From positions 80,112,308-80,176,307 of the forward strand of contig NC_047093.1 in NCBI RefSeq assembly GCF_902459505.1: DNA of 64,000 nt. The letters are read 5' to 3'. Position 1 is the first letter of the stretch; each line of letters starts with the position of its first letter. Below are positions 12,742-23,065 of the stretch, piece by piece. The stretch comes from Geotrypetes seraphini. Lineage: Eukaryota; Chordata; Amphibia; Gymnophiona; Dermophiidae. The position numbers and the translations under genes were made by a program. The notes under the pieces were generated by a model, which was given only the letters and a program-made list of their open reading frames with translations, was not told the origin of the DNA and did no database searches.

Positions 12742-12826
12742 AAATACAATGTGCTGAAATGTTGTCTCCTTCTTTTTTTTTTTGCCTTATATGAGGAAGA
12801 GGAGACTGCTTCCTACACCATAGGAA

Positions 12827-14113
12827 TCAATCATAGTCTATGGTAATCTTGGTAATAGTGTCGAGGCTCATCTTATCACCATTAGGCCTTCCATGAACCG
12901 AATTCAGATGTTTTTTCAAGGCAGATTTGTGCTTGAAATCCATGTCACAGCAATGACACTTGTATGGCCTATCTCCACTATGAATGTTCAAGTGGTCTTG
13001 GAGAGTACTTTTGGCAGTGAAAGTTTTAAGGCACACCGAACACTGGAAAGGTCTGATCCCCATGTGTCCTCGGATGTGCCTGTTCAGGTTTTTCTTCTGT
13101 GTGAATGTCTTCCCACACTGAAGGCACAAGAACAGCTTATGCATCTTTAAGTGCCTGAGATAATTTTCGAGATGCAAAAATCCACGAGGGCACTTGGGAC
13201 ACTGGTGACGCCAAGAAGGGACCCCTTCCATGTTTGGAAAACTGTGGAACGTGTTTGTATTGGAATTTTCCTCTGTGCTCTCAGGGATGAAGCCTTGGAA
13301 ATGGCTACCAGGCATTTCAACCACTCTACTTTCAACCGTAGAATTGATTAAGGAATGCTGAGTTTCAGGAAAATACAAATTTGTTTTAGAGGAGGAGCAT
13401 GGTTGAGGAAACTGACTGCTTTCTACTGTGCCATTAGTCATTGCATCCATTCTGAAAATGCAAATGTCGTTATCTTTATAATTCATTTCCACTGCAGAAA
13501 TATCTTCATTTTTTTCCTCTTCTTTCTCTGGCAGGGAACTTTGAATTTCTGGCTGTAGAATTCCTCCTTTTTCAGGTTTTACCTGGAATTCTAAGTTTAG
13601 AGGACTGTCCTCAGAGAGCTCAATGATCTCACAATCTTTATCTACATTCTGCTCTTCATTTTCTGGTTCAATATCAGGTGAGTGACAATTCTGAATACTT
13701 GAACCATCATCATCTATAGAAAATTCACTTTCTAAATACCTTGACAAAGCTTCAGTACATTTTTCTACAATATGAACCATTTGAAGATAGCTTGCAGCTG
13801 TAAGGTATTTTAAAAGCTCCTTCTTTTTGACCTCCAGAACGCCAGTGTAACAAGACAACAGTAACTTTCGTCCAATCTCAGCACTTTGTAAAATGGTGAT
13901 TCGCATCTGTTTGGATTGATTGAGCAAGAATTGGTCCCTCATGAATGTAGAGCAAGCTGCAAAGACTACCTTGTGCCCATGAAACACTGCATCATTGATA
14001 TAGATGGACACATCACAAAATAAATTCTGCTCCCGTAAGAGGTTCATCTTCTGTAGCACCCCAACTCCCTGTTGGTCGAATCTGAAGTGAATGACCTCCG
14101 AGTCAGCAGCCAT
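12827..14113 (-). CDS. ZBTB6: Zinc finger and BTB domain-containing protein 6
   Basis: A 428-residue intact reading frame in one coding exon. Residues about 14-128 form the BTB/POZ domain (FCDVSIYIND, GHKVVFAACSTFMRDQF, KYLTAASYLQM), which mediates dimerisation and co-regulator contact. An acidic linker follows, and four C2H2 fingers lie at about 303-325, 328-350, 356-378 and 384-407, all with complete Cys2His2 ligands. The protein is expected to be a nuclear DNA-binding regulator, likely a repressor; its targets are poorly known. From memory it matches human ZBTB6 (ZID, about 424 aa) closely in BTB and fingers. The chosen ATG gives MAADSEV, like human MAAESDV; an in-frame TTG two codons earlier is ignored. 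A splice acceptor ends 9 bases upstream (TCTGGTAG, then GATTTGAAC and ATG), so the whole protein sits in one exon with a 5'UTR intron. ZBTB26 lies upstream on the same strand. Confidence 0.96.
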   Translation of the reverse strand: MAADSEVIHFRFDQQGVGVLQKMNLLREQNLFCDVSIYINDAVFHGHKVVFAACSTFMRDQFLLNQSKQMRITILQSAEIGRKLLLSCYTGVLEVKKKELLKYLTAASYLQMVHIVEKCTEALSRYLESEFSIDDDGSSIQNCHSPDIEPENEEQNVDKDCEIIELSEDSPLNLEFQVKPEKGGILQPEIQSSLPEKEEEKNEDISAVEMNYKDNDICIFRMDAMTNGTVESSQFPQPCSSSKTNLYFPETQHSLINSTVESRVVEMPGSHFQGFIPESTEENSNTNTFHSFPNMEGVPSWRHQCPKCPRGFLHLENYLRHLKMHKLFLCLQCGKTFTQKKNLNRHIRGHMGIRPFQCSVCLKTFTAKSTLQDHLNIHSGDRPYKCHCCDMDFKHKSALKKHLNSVHGRPNGDKMSLDTITKITIDYD

Positions 14114-14391
14114 GTTCAAATCCTACCAGACAAACAAAATATTTTAGGGTTACAAACTTTCATGACTAGCTCATTTAAAGATTGATAAATTAAATGCACG
14201 TGATCTTTCTTGCTTCCAAGCAACCTTTCTGTAAGGATGAAGGCACTGCTAGCTATATGGTAAGCTATTAACCACAATCAAAGAAAGTCTGAACCTAGGG
14301 ATCAGTTAACTTTTCCCTAGTGATTAACAGCAGGAAATACTTTACCCTTCACAACTGTGCACCTGCAGAAAAGAGGAATATAAAACCAAAA

Positions 14392-14659
14392 TGCTCAAAA
14401 CAAAGCAGCGTATTAAAAGTCTGCTCTTCCTGACAGTGGTGCAGCAGTGCTTTGGGCTGTTTCAGATCGATGGAAGGACATTCTTCATTAGTTGCTGGGG
14501 ATTACAACGTGTGCATTTAAAGTGCCTCCTCCATAAGGACAGTGTTTGCAGCTATGCAGTGCTTATCGTCAGCTTCACACAACTGAGAGAGAACTTTTTT
14601 CACAGCTAAGTACTTGGTTTTTTTACAACTACGTTTAGTACACTGCTTTGTTTTGAGCA
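14392..14659. mobile_element. MITE with 17-bp perfect terminal inverted repeats
   Basis: The ends TGCTCAAAACAAAGCAG (14,392-14,408) and CTGCTTTGTTTTGAGCA (14,643-14,659) are exact reverse complements, and the similarity fades inward. 268 bp, no coding capacity. The superfamily is not clear because no clean target duplication is visible. Confidence 0.6.
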
Positions 14660-14970
14660 CTATGTGTTTTTTTCTCTACATTCGGGTTGAAGCACAGGTT
14701 TTTCTCAGGTTGAGGCTTGAGTTTTTTACTGTGTTCTCCCCATATGTAAGAAGAGCCCGTGATTAATAATCTGTAAGCCTTTGTGGCTTCGATCATCTAG
14801 CTTGGACTGGAATGTCCTGCTTGTGTGTCTGAGGTTTGTTTTGTTTAATTAATATACAAGTCCAGTTGCTCAATACAACACAGTGTTATTTTTTTATATT
14901 TGTCAAGTGATGGTGTATATAATAGTAATTTTGGGGGCAAAGTTGCCTTTTTGAATTTGTGCTGATTAGC
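14660..14970. other. Intronic stretch, nothing recognised
   Basis: AT-rich sequence between a MITE and a CR1 copy, with no gene or repeat identified. Confidence 0.4.
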
Positions 14971-16171
14971 TTTTTTGACTGGGTTACTAGACAACTGGAC
15001 GCCGGAGAGTCACTGGACGTGGTATATTTGGACTTCAGTAAAGCATTTGATAGCGTCCCTCATCGAAGATTACTGAACAAGCTGAAATCGATAGGATTAG
15101 GAGACACTCTAACTACATGGGTTGGGGATTGGCTGAGCGGTAGACTTCAGAAGGTGGTGGTGAACGGTACCCCATCCGAAGCATTGGACGTGATCAGTGG
15201 AGTGTCGCAGGGCTTGGTCCTGGGCCCGATTCTATTTAACTTATTCATAAGAGATATGACGCAAGGACTTAGAGGAAGGGTATCATTGTTTGCCGCCGCC
15301 GCCAAACTTTGCAACATAGTAGGCAAAAGCTTATTACCTGATAATATGACACACGACCTACTGTTGCTGGAACAATGGTCAACTACTTGGCAGCTAGGCT
15401 TCAATGCTAAAAAATGCAAGATAATGCACCTGGGTAAGAGAAACCCGCGTAGAACTTATGTACTAAATGGTGAGACCTTGGTTAGGACCACAGCGGAACG
15501 CGACCTAGGGGTGATCATTAGTGAGGACATGAAGGTTGCCAATCAAGTGGAGAAGGCTTCCTCCAGGGCAAGACAAATGATGGGGTGTATCCGCAGAGGT
15601 TTCGTCAGCAGGAGACCTGACGTTATGATGCCGTTGTACAGAGCCATGGTGAGGCCTCACTTGGAGTACTGTGTTCAGTTTTGGAGACCACACTACCGAA
15701 AGGACGTGCTGAGGATCGAGTCGGTTCAGCGAACGGCCACCAGGATGGTCTTGGGGCTCAAGAATCTCATGTATGAAGAAAGATTAAAAAAATTGCGGCT
15801 GTACTCACTTGAGGAAAGAAGAGAACGGGGAGATATGATTGAAACATACAAGTACATCACGAGACGCATCGAGTCAGAAGATGATATCTTCTGGCTCATG
15901 GGACCCTCGACCACCAGAGGGCATCCGCTGAAGATCAGGGAGGGGAAGTTTCATGGCGACTCCAGGAAGTACTTCTTCACCGAAAGAGTAGTGGATCATT
16001 GGAACAGACTCCCACTCCAGGTGATAAAGGCCAGCAGCGTGATGGATTTTAAGAGAAAATGGAATACTCACGTGGGATCTTTAAGGGAGTAAATTCAGGG
16101 GAGGGGATACTTGGAATGGGCAGACTTGGTGGGCTATAGCCCTTTTCTGCTGCTTTTTTCTATGTTTCTAT
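14971..16171 (+). mobile_element. CR1 LINE, reverse transcriptase part of ORF2 plus 3' end
   Basis: An open frame of about 370 residues covers the reverse transcriptase palm to the ORF2 C-terminus. Motif A reads YLDFSKAFDSVPH. Motif B reads SQGLVLGPILFN, where the family usually has PQGSVLGP. The catalytic block that is FADDAK in the CR1 at 48-49 kb reads FAAAAK here, so both catalytic aspartates are gone. C-terminal CR1 motifs RPHLEYCVQFW and ERRERGDMIE are present. The 3'UTR ends with a CTATGTTTCTATGA-type terminus. 5'-truncated; the endonuclease is absent. The frame is still open although the enzyme must be inactive. Confidence 0.85.
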
Positions 16172-17009
16172 GACACAAAATGCTCCCAACGCTAGAAAAG
16201 ATCACCAACAACGTTAAAAATGCTAACACTGTAAAAGGAGGTCAGGGAGGTGACAGTGGCATTTTCTCAGATCCTTCCGGTACCGAGAGCAGATGCGAAG
16301 AGGCAAGATGAACTGTGAGAAATCAACACATGGATGAGACGATGGTGCGAGGAAGAAGGTTTTGACTTCGTGTGCAACTGGACAGCGTTCTGGGGAAGAA
16401 GCAGGTACTATAGGAAGGACGGACTACACCTCACCAAAAAAGGGGCGAGAATATTGGCTGGAAACATGAAGAAGGTCATTGAGAAGACTTTAAACTGAAG
16501 ATCAGGGGAGAGCGGACAGTCAACAACCGGTCGAAGGCCCGGACAGCAGGCACTAAGGACATTCACTCAGATAAAGGGGAAGAACTTGCAGCAAATGAGG
16601 GAGACAACAATGGAGCGCAAATAGAAGCCGTGAAAGACACAATAAGGACTGTGAAGCCCAGAAAGTCCAAGAAGGCAGCACAAAGGGAGCTTAAATGTAT
16701 GTACACGAATGCCAGAAGCCTGAGAAATAAAATGGGGGAAGTTGGAGACACTAGCAAGACGCGAAGAAATAGATATCATTGGCATAACAGAAACATGGTG
16801 GAATGAGGAAAACAAATGGGATACAGTACTGCAGGGATACAAGCTTTACAGAAGAGACAGAACAGGACAGAAAGGGGGAGGCATTGCCCTATATGTCCAG
16901 GAAGGAGTAGAATCTACTGGAGTAGGGAAGGCGGAGGAGAAAGAAACTGGAGTCCCTCTGGGTAAAGATCCCCAGACAGAACGGAGCAGACACAAAAATA
17001 GGTCTCTAC
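16172..17009 (+). mobile_element. CR1 LINE, ORF1 end and endonuclease start
   Basis: Starts immediately after the previous CR1 copy, in the same orientation. A decayed ORF1 tail (GRTTPHQKRG-like text; in another frame GLHLTKKGARIL, an esterase-like ending) leads into ORF2 with NARSLRNKMGE and ITETWWNEENKW, the start of an AP-type endonuclease. It is interrupted at 17,009/17,010 by a hAT element, and the same CR1 resumes at 19,344. Confidence 0.8.
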
Positions 17010-17099
17010 CAGTGTTCCCTCTAAGCGGGCGGGTGTTGTGAGCAAACTTTTTTCACTGTGAGCTAAAAATATCGGGCGCCAGCAAGTTATGAGCCAAAT

Positions 17100-17337
17100 A
17101 AATATGTTGCTTTCTACCACAGAACTTCCTTACGTTTGTATGGAATCTATCCCCTTTCAACTTTAGAGAGTGCCCTCTCGTTCTCCCTGCCTTAGCTACT
17201 AAGTCTATTCCCTTCAGTACCTTGAATGTTTCTATCATGTCCCCTCTCAATCTCCTCTGCTCAAGGGAGAAGAGGCCCAGTTTCTCTAATCTTTCGCTGT
17301 ACGGCAACTCCTCCAGCCCCTTAACCATACGTGACAA
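17100..17337 (-). mobile_element. CR1 LINE ORF2 C-terminal fragment
   Basis: Minus-strand reading gives [31 protein letters not shown] and [13 protein letters not shown], the conserved CR1 C-terminal motifs. It lacks both the upstream polymerase and the 3' terminus. Confidence 0.75.
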
Positions 17338-17364
17338 AAAATCAATTCATGTAGCAAATGCTAC

Positions 17365-17432
17365 ATTTATCTTTTGGCATGGCCCATCATGTAGCAAATG
17401 CTATAACTGATGGGCCATGCCAAAAGATAAAT
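17365..17432. repeat. Short perfect hairpin
   Basis: 25-bp arms at 17,365-17,389 and 17,408-17,432, built on CTTTTGGCATGGCCCATCA and its complement, with an 18-bp loop. A 16-bp direct repeat CATGTAGCAAATGCTA occurs just before the left arm and again across the loop. Confidence 0.75.
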
Positions 17433-17499
17433 ATATATATACTAAAAAATAAAAAATAAAAATAAATATATACTAGGAGTAAAGGGGCATGCAATAAAG

Positions 17500-17660
17500 C
17501 TTTTAAGTAGTAGATTTAAAACAAACCTGGGAAAATATTTTTCATTCAACATGTAATTAAAAAAAGATTTGGATAATTTCCTTAAAAAATCTGCATGACA
17601 TTATTAAGATGGACTTAGGAAAGCCCACTGCTTATTCCTAGAATAAACAGCATAAAATCT
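17500..17660 (+). mobile_element. CR1-like LINE 3' tail
   Basis: Contains GGATAATTTCCT and ACTGCTTATTCCTAGAATAA followed by CAGCATAAAATCTGTTTTAC, a recurrent CR1 3'UTR type. Truncated. Confidence 0.45.
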
Positions 17661-18098
17661 GTTTTACTCTTTTGCACTGTTGTGCTTTCAGCAAAATGTT
17701 TTAAACACAAAAACAGAAAATCACATGCACAGGCATTAGGTCACCCAGGCATCTAGAATTAGCAATCTTGCACAGCCAGCCTATGATTGACAGGAGCTGC
17801 CAAATCACATTGAAAAGGATGATAAGGAAGGCAGATAAGAGATGGTGGAAGGAAGACAAAACGAAAAGGCAAGAACAAAACTGAAGTAGAAACGAGCCAA
17901 ACATACAGTATAGCATACAAAAAATGTATGTTTTCCTTTGGCTTCCAAAAACTGATTGGCATCCAAGTTCCCTAAAGTTTCACACAGTCATCTTCTAATA
18001 ATGTCACCATATACAGTTGGCTTGCCAGAAATATGTTTAGGATGCCACTGCAACTCTACCAACAGCATATTAACTTAACAGTGTAGCTTCAAAATAAC

Positions 18099-19247
18099 TG
18101 CATCTCTATCCTTCCCTCCCCCCTGTGGTTTTTAGCATATCTCTCTTCTCATTTCCTCCACTCAGATCTGATCATTCTCTGCTCTCTCTTCCCTTTTCTT
18201 CTCTGGTCTTCCTTCTCTATTTTCTGCCTCCATCTAAATTAAATTCTTTCTTACTATTTAGTCCCGTTTCCCTCTTTTCACTGTGTCTACACACAGCTTG
18301 TCTACACACAGCTTGTCACCCCTTTCCCTCACCCCTCCATTATCTTACTATTTTCTTCCCCCTTTATTTATCTCCTCCTTCCATCCAGTATGTGTTCTTT
18401 CCCCACTTCCATTCAGCATCTGCTCTCCCTTCTCAACTGACATCCATCTGCCTTCTGCTCTCTCTCCCTTCTTCTCACTTCCATCATCTGTCCCCTTCTC
18501 TCTCTCTCTCATCTCCTCCATTCCATCATCTCCCCCTTCCCTCTCTCTCTCCCCCCCCCAACTTCCATCATCTGCCCCCCTTCCCCTCACCTTTGTGGGT
18601 CACTTTCTTTCCCCTGAGGGTGGCTCATGTCACAGGGGAAGCTTTGGCCGAGCAGAACCGCTTGATTGACAGTGGAACTTACTTGATTGATGTCGATGCT
18701 GGGGCCCGTTGCCGTTTGAAGGAAAAAAAAAAAGGTGGAAAAAAGGAACCTGTAAAGGCGAGAGGAAGGGAAACCTCCAGGACAGCTGCTTTTTGCCCTC
18801 CTTCAGCGGCCCAAGAGTTCAGACCAGCAGCGGCAGCTCTGTATGCTTTTAACTTCGGCACAGAGCTGCCCCTAATCAATAGTTTAGCGCGGTTTCATGA
18901 GGCAGCCTCGGGGCCTTTGATAGCCGGCCCGCTTCGATGATGCGATGTGGGCCGGCCTAGCAAAGGCCCCGAGGCTGCCTTATGAAACCGCGCTAAACTA
19001 TTGATTAGGGGCAGCTCTGTGCCGAAGTTAAAAGCATACACAGCTGCCGCTGCTGGTCTGGAGGTGCGGAGACAAGGCAGGAGGCAAACGCGGTGGAAGG
19101 CAGGAGTCCCGGCGAAGGCAGGAGTCCCGGCACAGCGACTGCAACAGGAAGTTGCAAGTCAGCTGACGCCGGCCTTTCGTTGCGGCGGGGACCGAATCCT
19201 TCGCGGACCGGCAAGATTTTGTTTGCGGACCGGCGGTTGAAGAACTG
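18099..19247 (-). mobile_element. Palindrome-bearing DNA element, copy 1
   Basis: A pyrimidine-rich block (18,100-18,600) is followed by a GC-rich half containing a long palindrome, ending with the inverted-repeat end GGTTGAAGAACTG at 19,247. Copy 2 at 20,623-23,065 is the same sequence in the opposite orientation. The other terminus is missing here; similarity to copy 2 stops near 18,099. The long plus-strand open frames in it are low-complexity artefacts. CAG-type ends suggest a hAT relative. Confidence 0.6.
18821..19059. repeat. 239-bp near-perfect palindrome
   Basis: Arms run inward from AGACCAGCAGCGGCAGCTCT and its complement, through TTTAGCGCGGTTTCATGAGG, to a short loop near 18,930-18,948. 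Only a few differences between the arms are visible by eye. Confidence 0.85.
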
Positions 19248-19343
19248 TGCTCTACACTGTGTGCGCTGTGACGAGAAACTTGTGCGCTGCGAGGTAATAT
19301 TTTGTGCGCCAGCGCACCCCAGCGCAGCTTAGCGGGAACACTG

Positions 19344-20622
19344 CTACTATCGACCTCCAGGTCAGACAGAGGAAACAGACTCTGAGATGATAGAAGAAAT
19401 AAGACATGAATGTAGGACAGGCAATGTAACGATCATGGGAGACTTCAATTTCCCAGGAATAGACTGGAACCTAGTAACCTCAAGCTGCGGCAAAGAAATA
19501 AAGTTCCTGGAAATGATGGGTGACTGCTTCCTAGAACAAATGGTAGGAGAACCGACATGAGGAAATGCCACCTTGGACTTGGTCCTAAATGGCATAACTG
19601 GGCAAACAAAAGAAGTAGAAGTCACGGTCCCGCTGGGGACGGGTGATCACAGTATGATCTACTTTAAACTCGACATCGGAAAGGGGAAACGAACCAAGAC
19701 CCTAACAACAACCTTTATCTTTAAAAAAGGAAGATACGACAACTTGAGAGCCATGGTAAGAAAACGGATCAAAAAAAGGATAGCTGAAATCGAAACGGTA
19801 GAGCAAGCATGGTCCCTACTAAAAAATACTATCACCGAAGCACAGAATCTATACATTCCGCAGATAACCAAAGGAAGGAAAACTAAAGCCAAAAGAGAAC
19901 CAGCTTGGCTAACCAAAGAGGTGAAGGATGCAGTTAGGGAAAAGAAGGACTCATTTAAAAAAATGGAAACGCGAGAATACAACCGAGGCTTGGAACAGTC
20001 ACAAAGATGACCAGAAAAAGTGCCACAAGGCGGTGAGAGAAACCAAAAGGGCCTATGAGGAAAAGATAGCCCAAGAGGCCAAAAACTTCAAACCCTTTTT
20101 TAGATATGTTAAAGGGAAGAAACCTGCAAAGGAGACAGTGGGCCCTCTCGACGACCAAGGAAGAAAAGGATACATCAAAGAAGACAAACAGATTGCAGAC
20201 AGATTAAATTCCTTCTTTGCTTCTGTCTTTACCAAGGAAGACGCCACTTCAATACCCGAAACAGTGAAAGTTTACAAGGGAGAAATAGAGGAGAGCCTCA
20301 CCACAGTGAAGGTGGATCTGGACCAGATATACTATCAGATTGACAGACTAAAAAGTGACAAATCCCTTGGCCCAGATGGAATTCACCCAAGAGTATTAAA
20401 GGAACTAAAGGTGGAAATCGGAGAACTACTGCAATCCCTCGCTAACATGTCAATTAGAACCGGATGGATACCAGAAGACTGGAAGATAGCGAACATCATC
20501 CCAATCTTCAAAAAAGGATCAAGGGGAGAACCGGGAAACTATTGACCTGTGAGTCTCACATCGGTCCCTGGAAAAATGGTTGAGGCTTTGATTAAAGACA
20601 GCATAGTACAGCATCTAGATCA
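19344..20622 (+). mobile_element. CR1 LINE, endonuclease end and reverse transcriptase start
   Basis: Continuation of the CR1 interrupted at 17,009. It begins in the YYRPPGQTEE-like endonuclease region and continues with TVPLGTGDHSMIYF (the GDHSMI endonuclease end). It then gives LGPDGIHPRVLKELK and WKIANIIPIFKKGSRG (reverse transcriptase N-terminal motifs), and stops after VEALIKDSIVQHLD where copy 2 of the palindrome element begins. The frame has several breaks. The rest of this CR1 does not resume on the far side. Confidence 0.8.
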
Positions 20623-20791
20623 CAGTTCTTCAACCGCCGGTCCGCAAAAAAATCTTGCCGGTCCGCAAAGGATTTGGTCCCCGCCGCAATGAAAGGCCGG
20701 CATCAGCTGACTTGCAACTTCCTGTTGCAGTCGCTGTGCCGGGACTCCTGCCTTCCACCGCGTTTGCCTCCTGCCTTGTCTCCGCACCTCC

Positions 20792-21031
20792 AGACCAGCA
20801 GCGGCAGCTCTATGTACTTTTAACTTCGGCACAGAGCTGCCCCTAAGCAGTAGTTTAGCGCGGTTTCATGAGGCAGCCTCGGGGCCTTTGCCAGGCCAGC
20901 CCACATCGCATCATCGAAGCGGGCCGGTCTAGCAAAGGCCCTGAGGCTGCCTCATGAAACCGCGCTAAACTACTGCTTAGGGGCAGCTCTGTGCCGAAGT
21001 TAAAAGTACACAGAGCTGCCGCTGTTGGTCT
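20792..21031. repeat. 240-bp near-perfect palindrome
   Basis: Same palindrome as at 18,821-19,059 (AGACCAGCAGCGGCAGCTCT outer arm, CATCGCATCATCGAAG near the centre). Confidence 0.85.
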
Positions 21032-21861
21032 GGACTCTTGGGCTGCTGAAGGAGGGCAAAGAGCAGCTGTCCTGGAGGTTTCCCTTCCTCTCGCCTTTGC
21101 AGGTCCCTTTTTTCCACCTTTTTTTTTTCCTTCAAAGGCCAAGGGGCCCCAGCATCGACATCAATCAAGTAAGTTCAACTGTTCCTTGCAAGCGGTTCTG
21201 CTCGGCCAAAGCTTCCCTTCTGACATGAGCCACCCTCAGGGGAAAGAAAGTGATCCGCAAAAGTGAGGGGAAGGGGGGCAGATGATGGAAGTTGGGGGGG
21301 GAGAGAGAGAAGGGGCAGATGATGGAATGGAGGAGATGAGAGAGAGAAGGGGACAGATGATGGAAGTGAGGAGAGAGAGAGAGAGAGAGCAGAAGGCAGA
21401 TGGATGTCAATTGAGAGGGGAGAGCAGATGCTGAATGGAAGTGGGAAAGAACACATACTGGATGGAAGGAGGAGATAAATAAAGGGGGAAGAAAATAGTA
21501 AGATAATGGAGGGGTGAGGGAAAGGGGTGACAAGCTGTGGGTAGACACAGTGAAAAGAGGGAAACAGGACTAAATAGTAAGAAAGAATTTAATTTAGATG
21601 GAGGAAGAAAATAGAGAAGGAAGACCAGAGAAGAAAAGGGAAGAGAGAGCAGAGAATGATATCAGATCTGAGTGGAGGAAATGAGAAGAGAGAGATGCTA
21701 AAAACCACAGGGGGGAGGGAAGGACAGAGATGCCAGACCATGAGGGGAACAGAAGGAAGATGATGGATGCCAGATCAAATTGGGGGGGGGGGGGCAGGAG
21801 GAGAGATGGCAGGGAAAGACAGACAGTGAATGGAAGGGGCAGATGCTGGACTGAAGAGATA

Positions 21862-22436
21862 GAGAAGGTTATCATGCCGCTGTACCGGGCCATGGTATGC
21901 CCTCACCTGGAGTACTGCATCCAGCACTGGTCACCGTACATGAAGAAGGACATGGTACTACTCGAAAGGGTCCAGAGAAGAGCGACTAAAATGGTTAAGG
22001 GGCTGGAGGAGTTGCTGTACAGTGAGAGATTGGAGAAACTGGGCCTCTTCTCCTTTGAGCAGAGGAGATTGAGAAGGGACATGATAGAAACATTCAAGGT
22101 ACTGAAGGGAATAGACTTAGTAGCTAAGGTTGTTCACCCTCTGCAAGGCAGGGAGAACGAGAGGGCACTCTCTAAAGTTGAAAGGGGATAGATTCCGTAC
22201 AAACGTAAGGAAGTTTTGTGGTGGAAAGCTGGAACGCTCTTCCAGAGGCTGTTATAGGGGAAAACACCCTCCAAGGATTCAAGACAAAGTTAGACAAGTT
22301 CCTGCTGAACAAGAATGTGCGCTGGTAGGGCTAGTCTCAGTTAGGGTGCTGGTCTTAGACCAGAGGGCCGCCGCGTGAGCGGACTGCTGGTCATGATGAC
22401 CCAGTAGTGGCAATTCTTATGTTCTTATGGCAGACA
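21862..22436 (+). mobile_element. CR1 LINE 3' end inserted in copy 2
   Basis: Reads [36 protein letters not shown] and [16 protein letters not shown], then decays to a 3'UTR ending CAATTCTTATGTTCTTATG. It lies inside the palindrome element, whose sequence resumes at 22,437, so it is a younger insertion. Confidence 0.8.
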
Positions 22437-23065
22437 CTGGCTGGAAGAGAGTGAAAAGGCAATGAAAGCAGAACCAGAGACGACAAAAGGTAGACAAAAA
22501 AATAATTTTATTTCTATCTTGTGATTCAAATATATCAGATTTGAAATATGTGTCTTGCTAGACATAACTGGGGAGTGCAAAGCCCAGGCAGTGCTTCTTC
22601 AGCTTCCAGCTGACTTAGGGCTCTCTCTGACCAGGAGGCAGTTACCCTAGTTCCACTCCCCTAACACCATTCCTGTCATGTGTGACTGTGGTATTCTGTT
22701 ACATGATATTTGTGTAGTATTCTGTAATAATTTGGCTTATTCAGTTTTCTTGATAGTAGAGGGGATATATGTGAAGGGGAGGGGAGACGGGTTTTGTTGA
22801 TCTTTGCCCTGTATTATTTGTATTTATAAAATGACAATTGTATAGACTATTGTTTCTTTTTATACTTTAATAAAATATGTTCAATATAAAATCATAACTA
22901 TTTGAGGCTTGTGCAGATAGGATCAGATGGTTTATGGGACCGAGCTCGTGGGGACGGGGCGGCGATGGTTTTTAAAAAAAATTTCAGTCTTAATAGTTTG
23001 CCGGTCCACGAAATAATTATTTTATTTCTGCTGGTCCATAGGTGTAAAAAGGTTGAAGAACACTG

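Larger units (their letters stand above)
17010..19343. mobile_element. hAT-type element inserted in CR1 (composite, nested)
   Basis: Left end CAGTGTTCCCTCTAAGCGGG at 17,010; right end GCTTAGCGGGAACACTG closing at 19,343. These are inverted repeats of each other. The CR1 reading continues on both sides, and CTAC is repeated at 17,006-17,009 and 19,344-19,347, which fits a decayed target duplication. Inside are a CR1 fragment, a small palindrome, another CR1 tail and a different palindrome-bearing element (18,099-19,247). Confidence 0.65.
20623..23065 (+). mobile_element. Palindrome-bearing DNA element, copy 2, with CR1 insert
   Basis: Starts CAGTTCTTCAACCGCCGG and ends GGTTGAAGAACACTG, so both inverted ends are present. 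It holds a 240-bp palindrome (20,792-21,031), a purine-rich tract (about 21,250-21,860), a CR1 insert (21,862-22,436) and a terminal part with CCGGTCCACGAAATAATTAT. It is the mirror image of copy 1. The flanking octamers (CTAGATCA, GTTTAGAG) do not match, so no target duplication is seen. Confidence 0.65.

Noticed and set aside
14114-14119. TTG start two codons before the ZBTB6 ATG
   Set aside because: Non-ATG start not needed. The ATG at 14,113 matches the known N-terminus.
18125-18940. 271-codon plus-strand open frame rich in Ser, Pro and Leu
   Set aside because: It follows a pyrimidine-rich block and a palindrome inside a DNA element, and the same text is mirrored at 21.2-21.9 kb. Composition explains the open frame.
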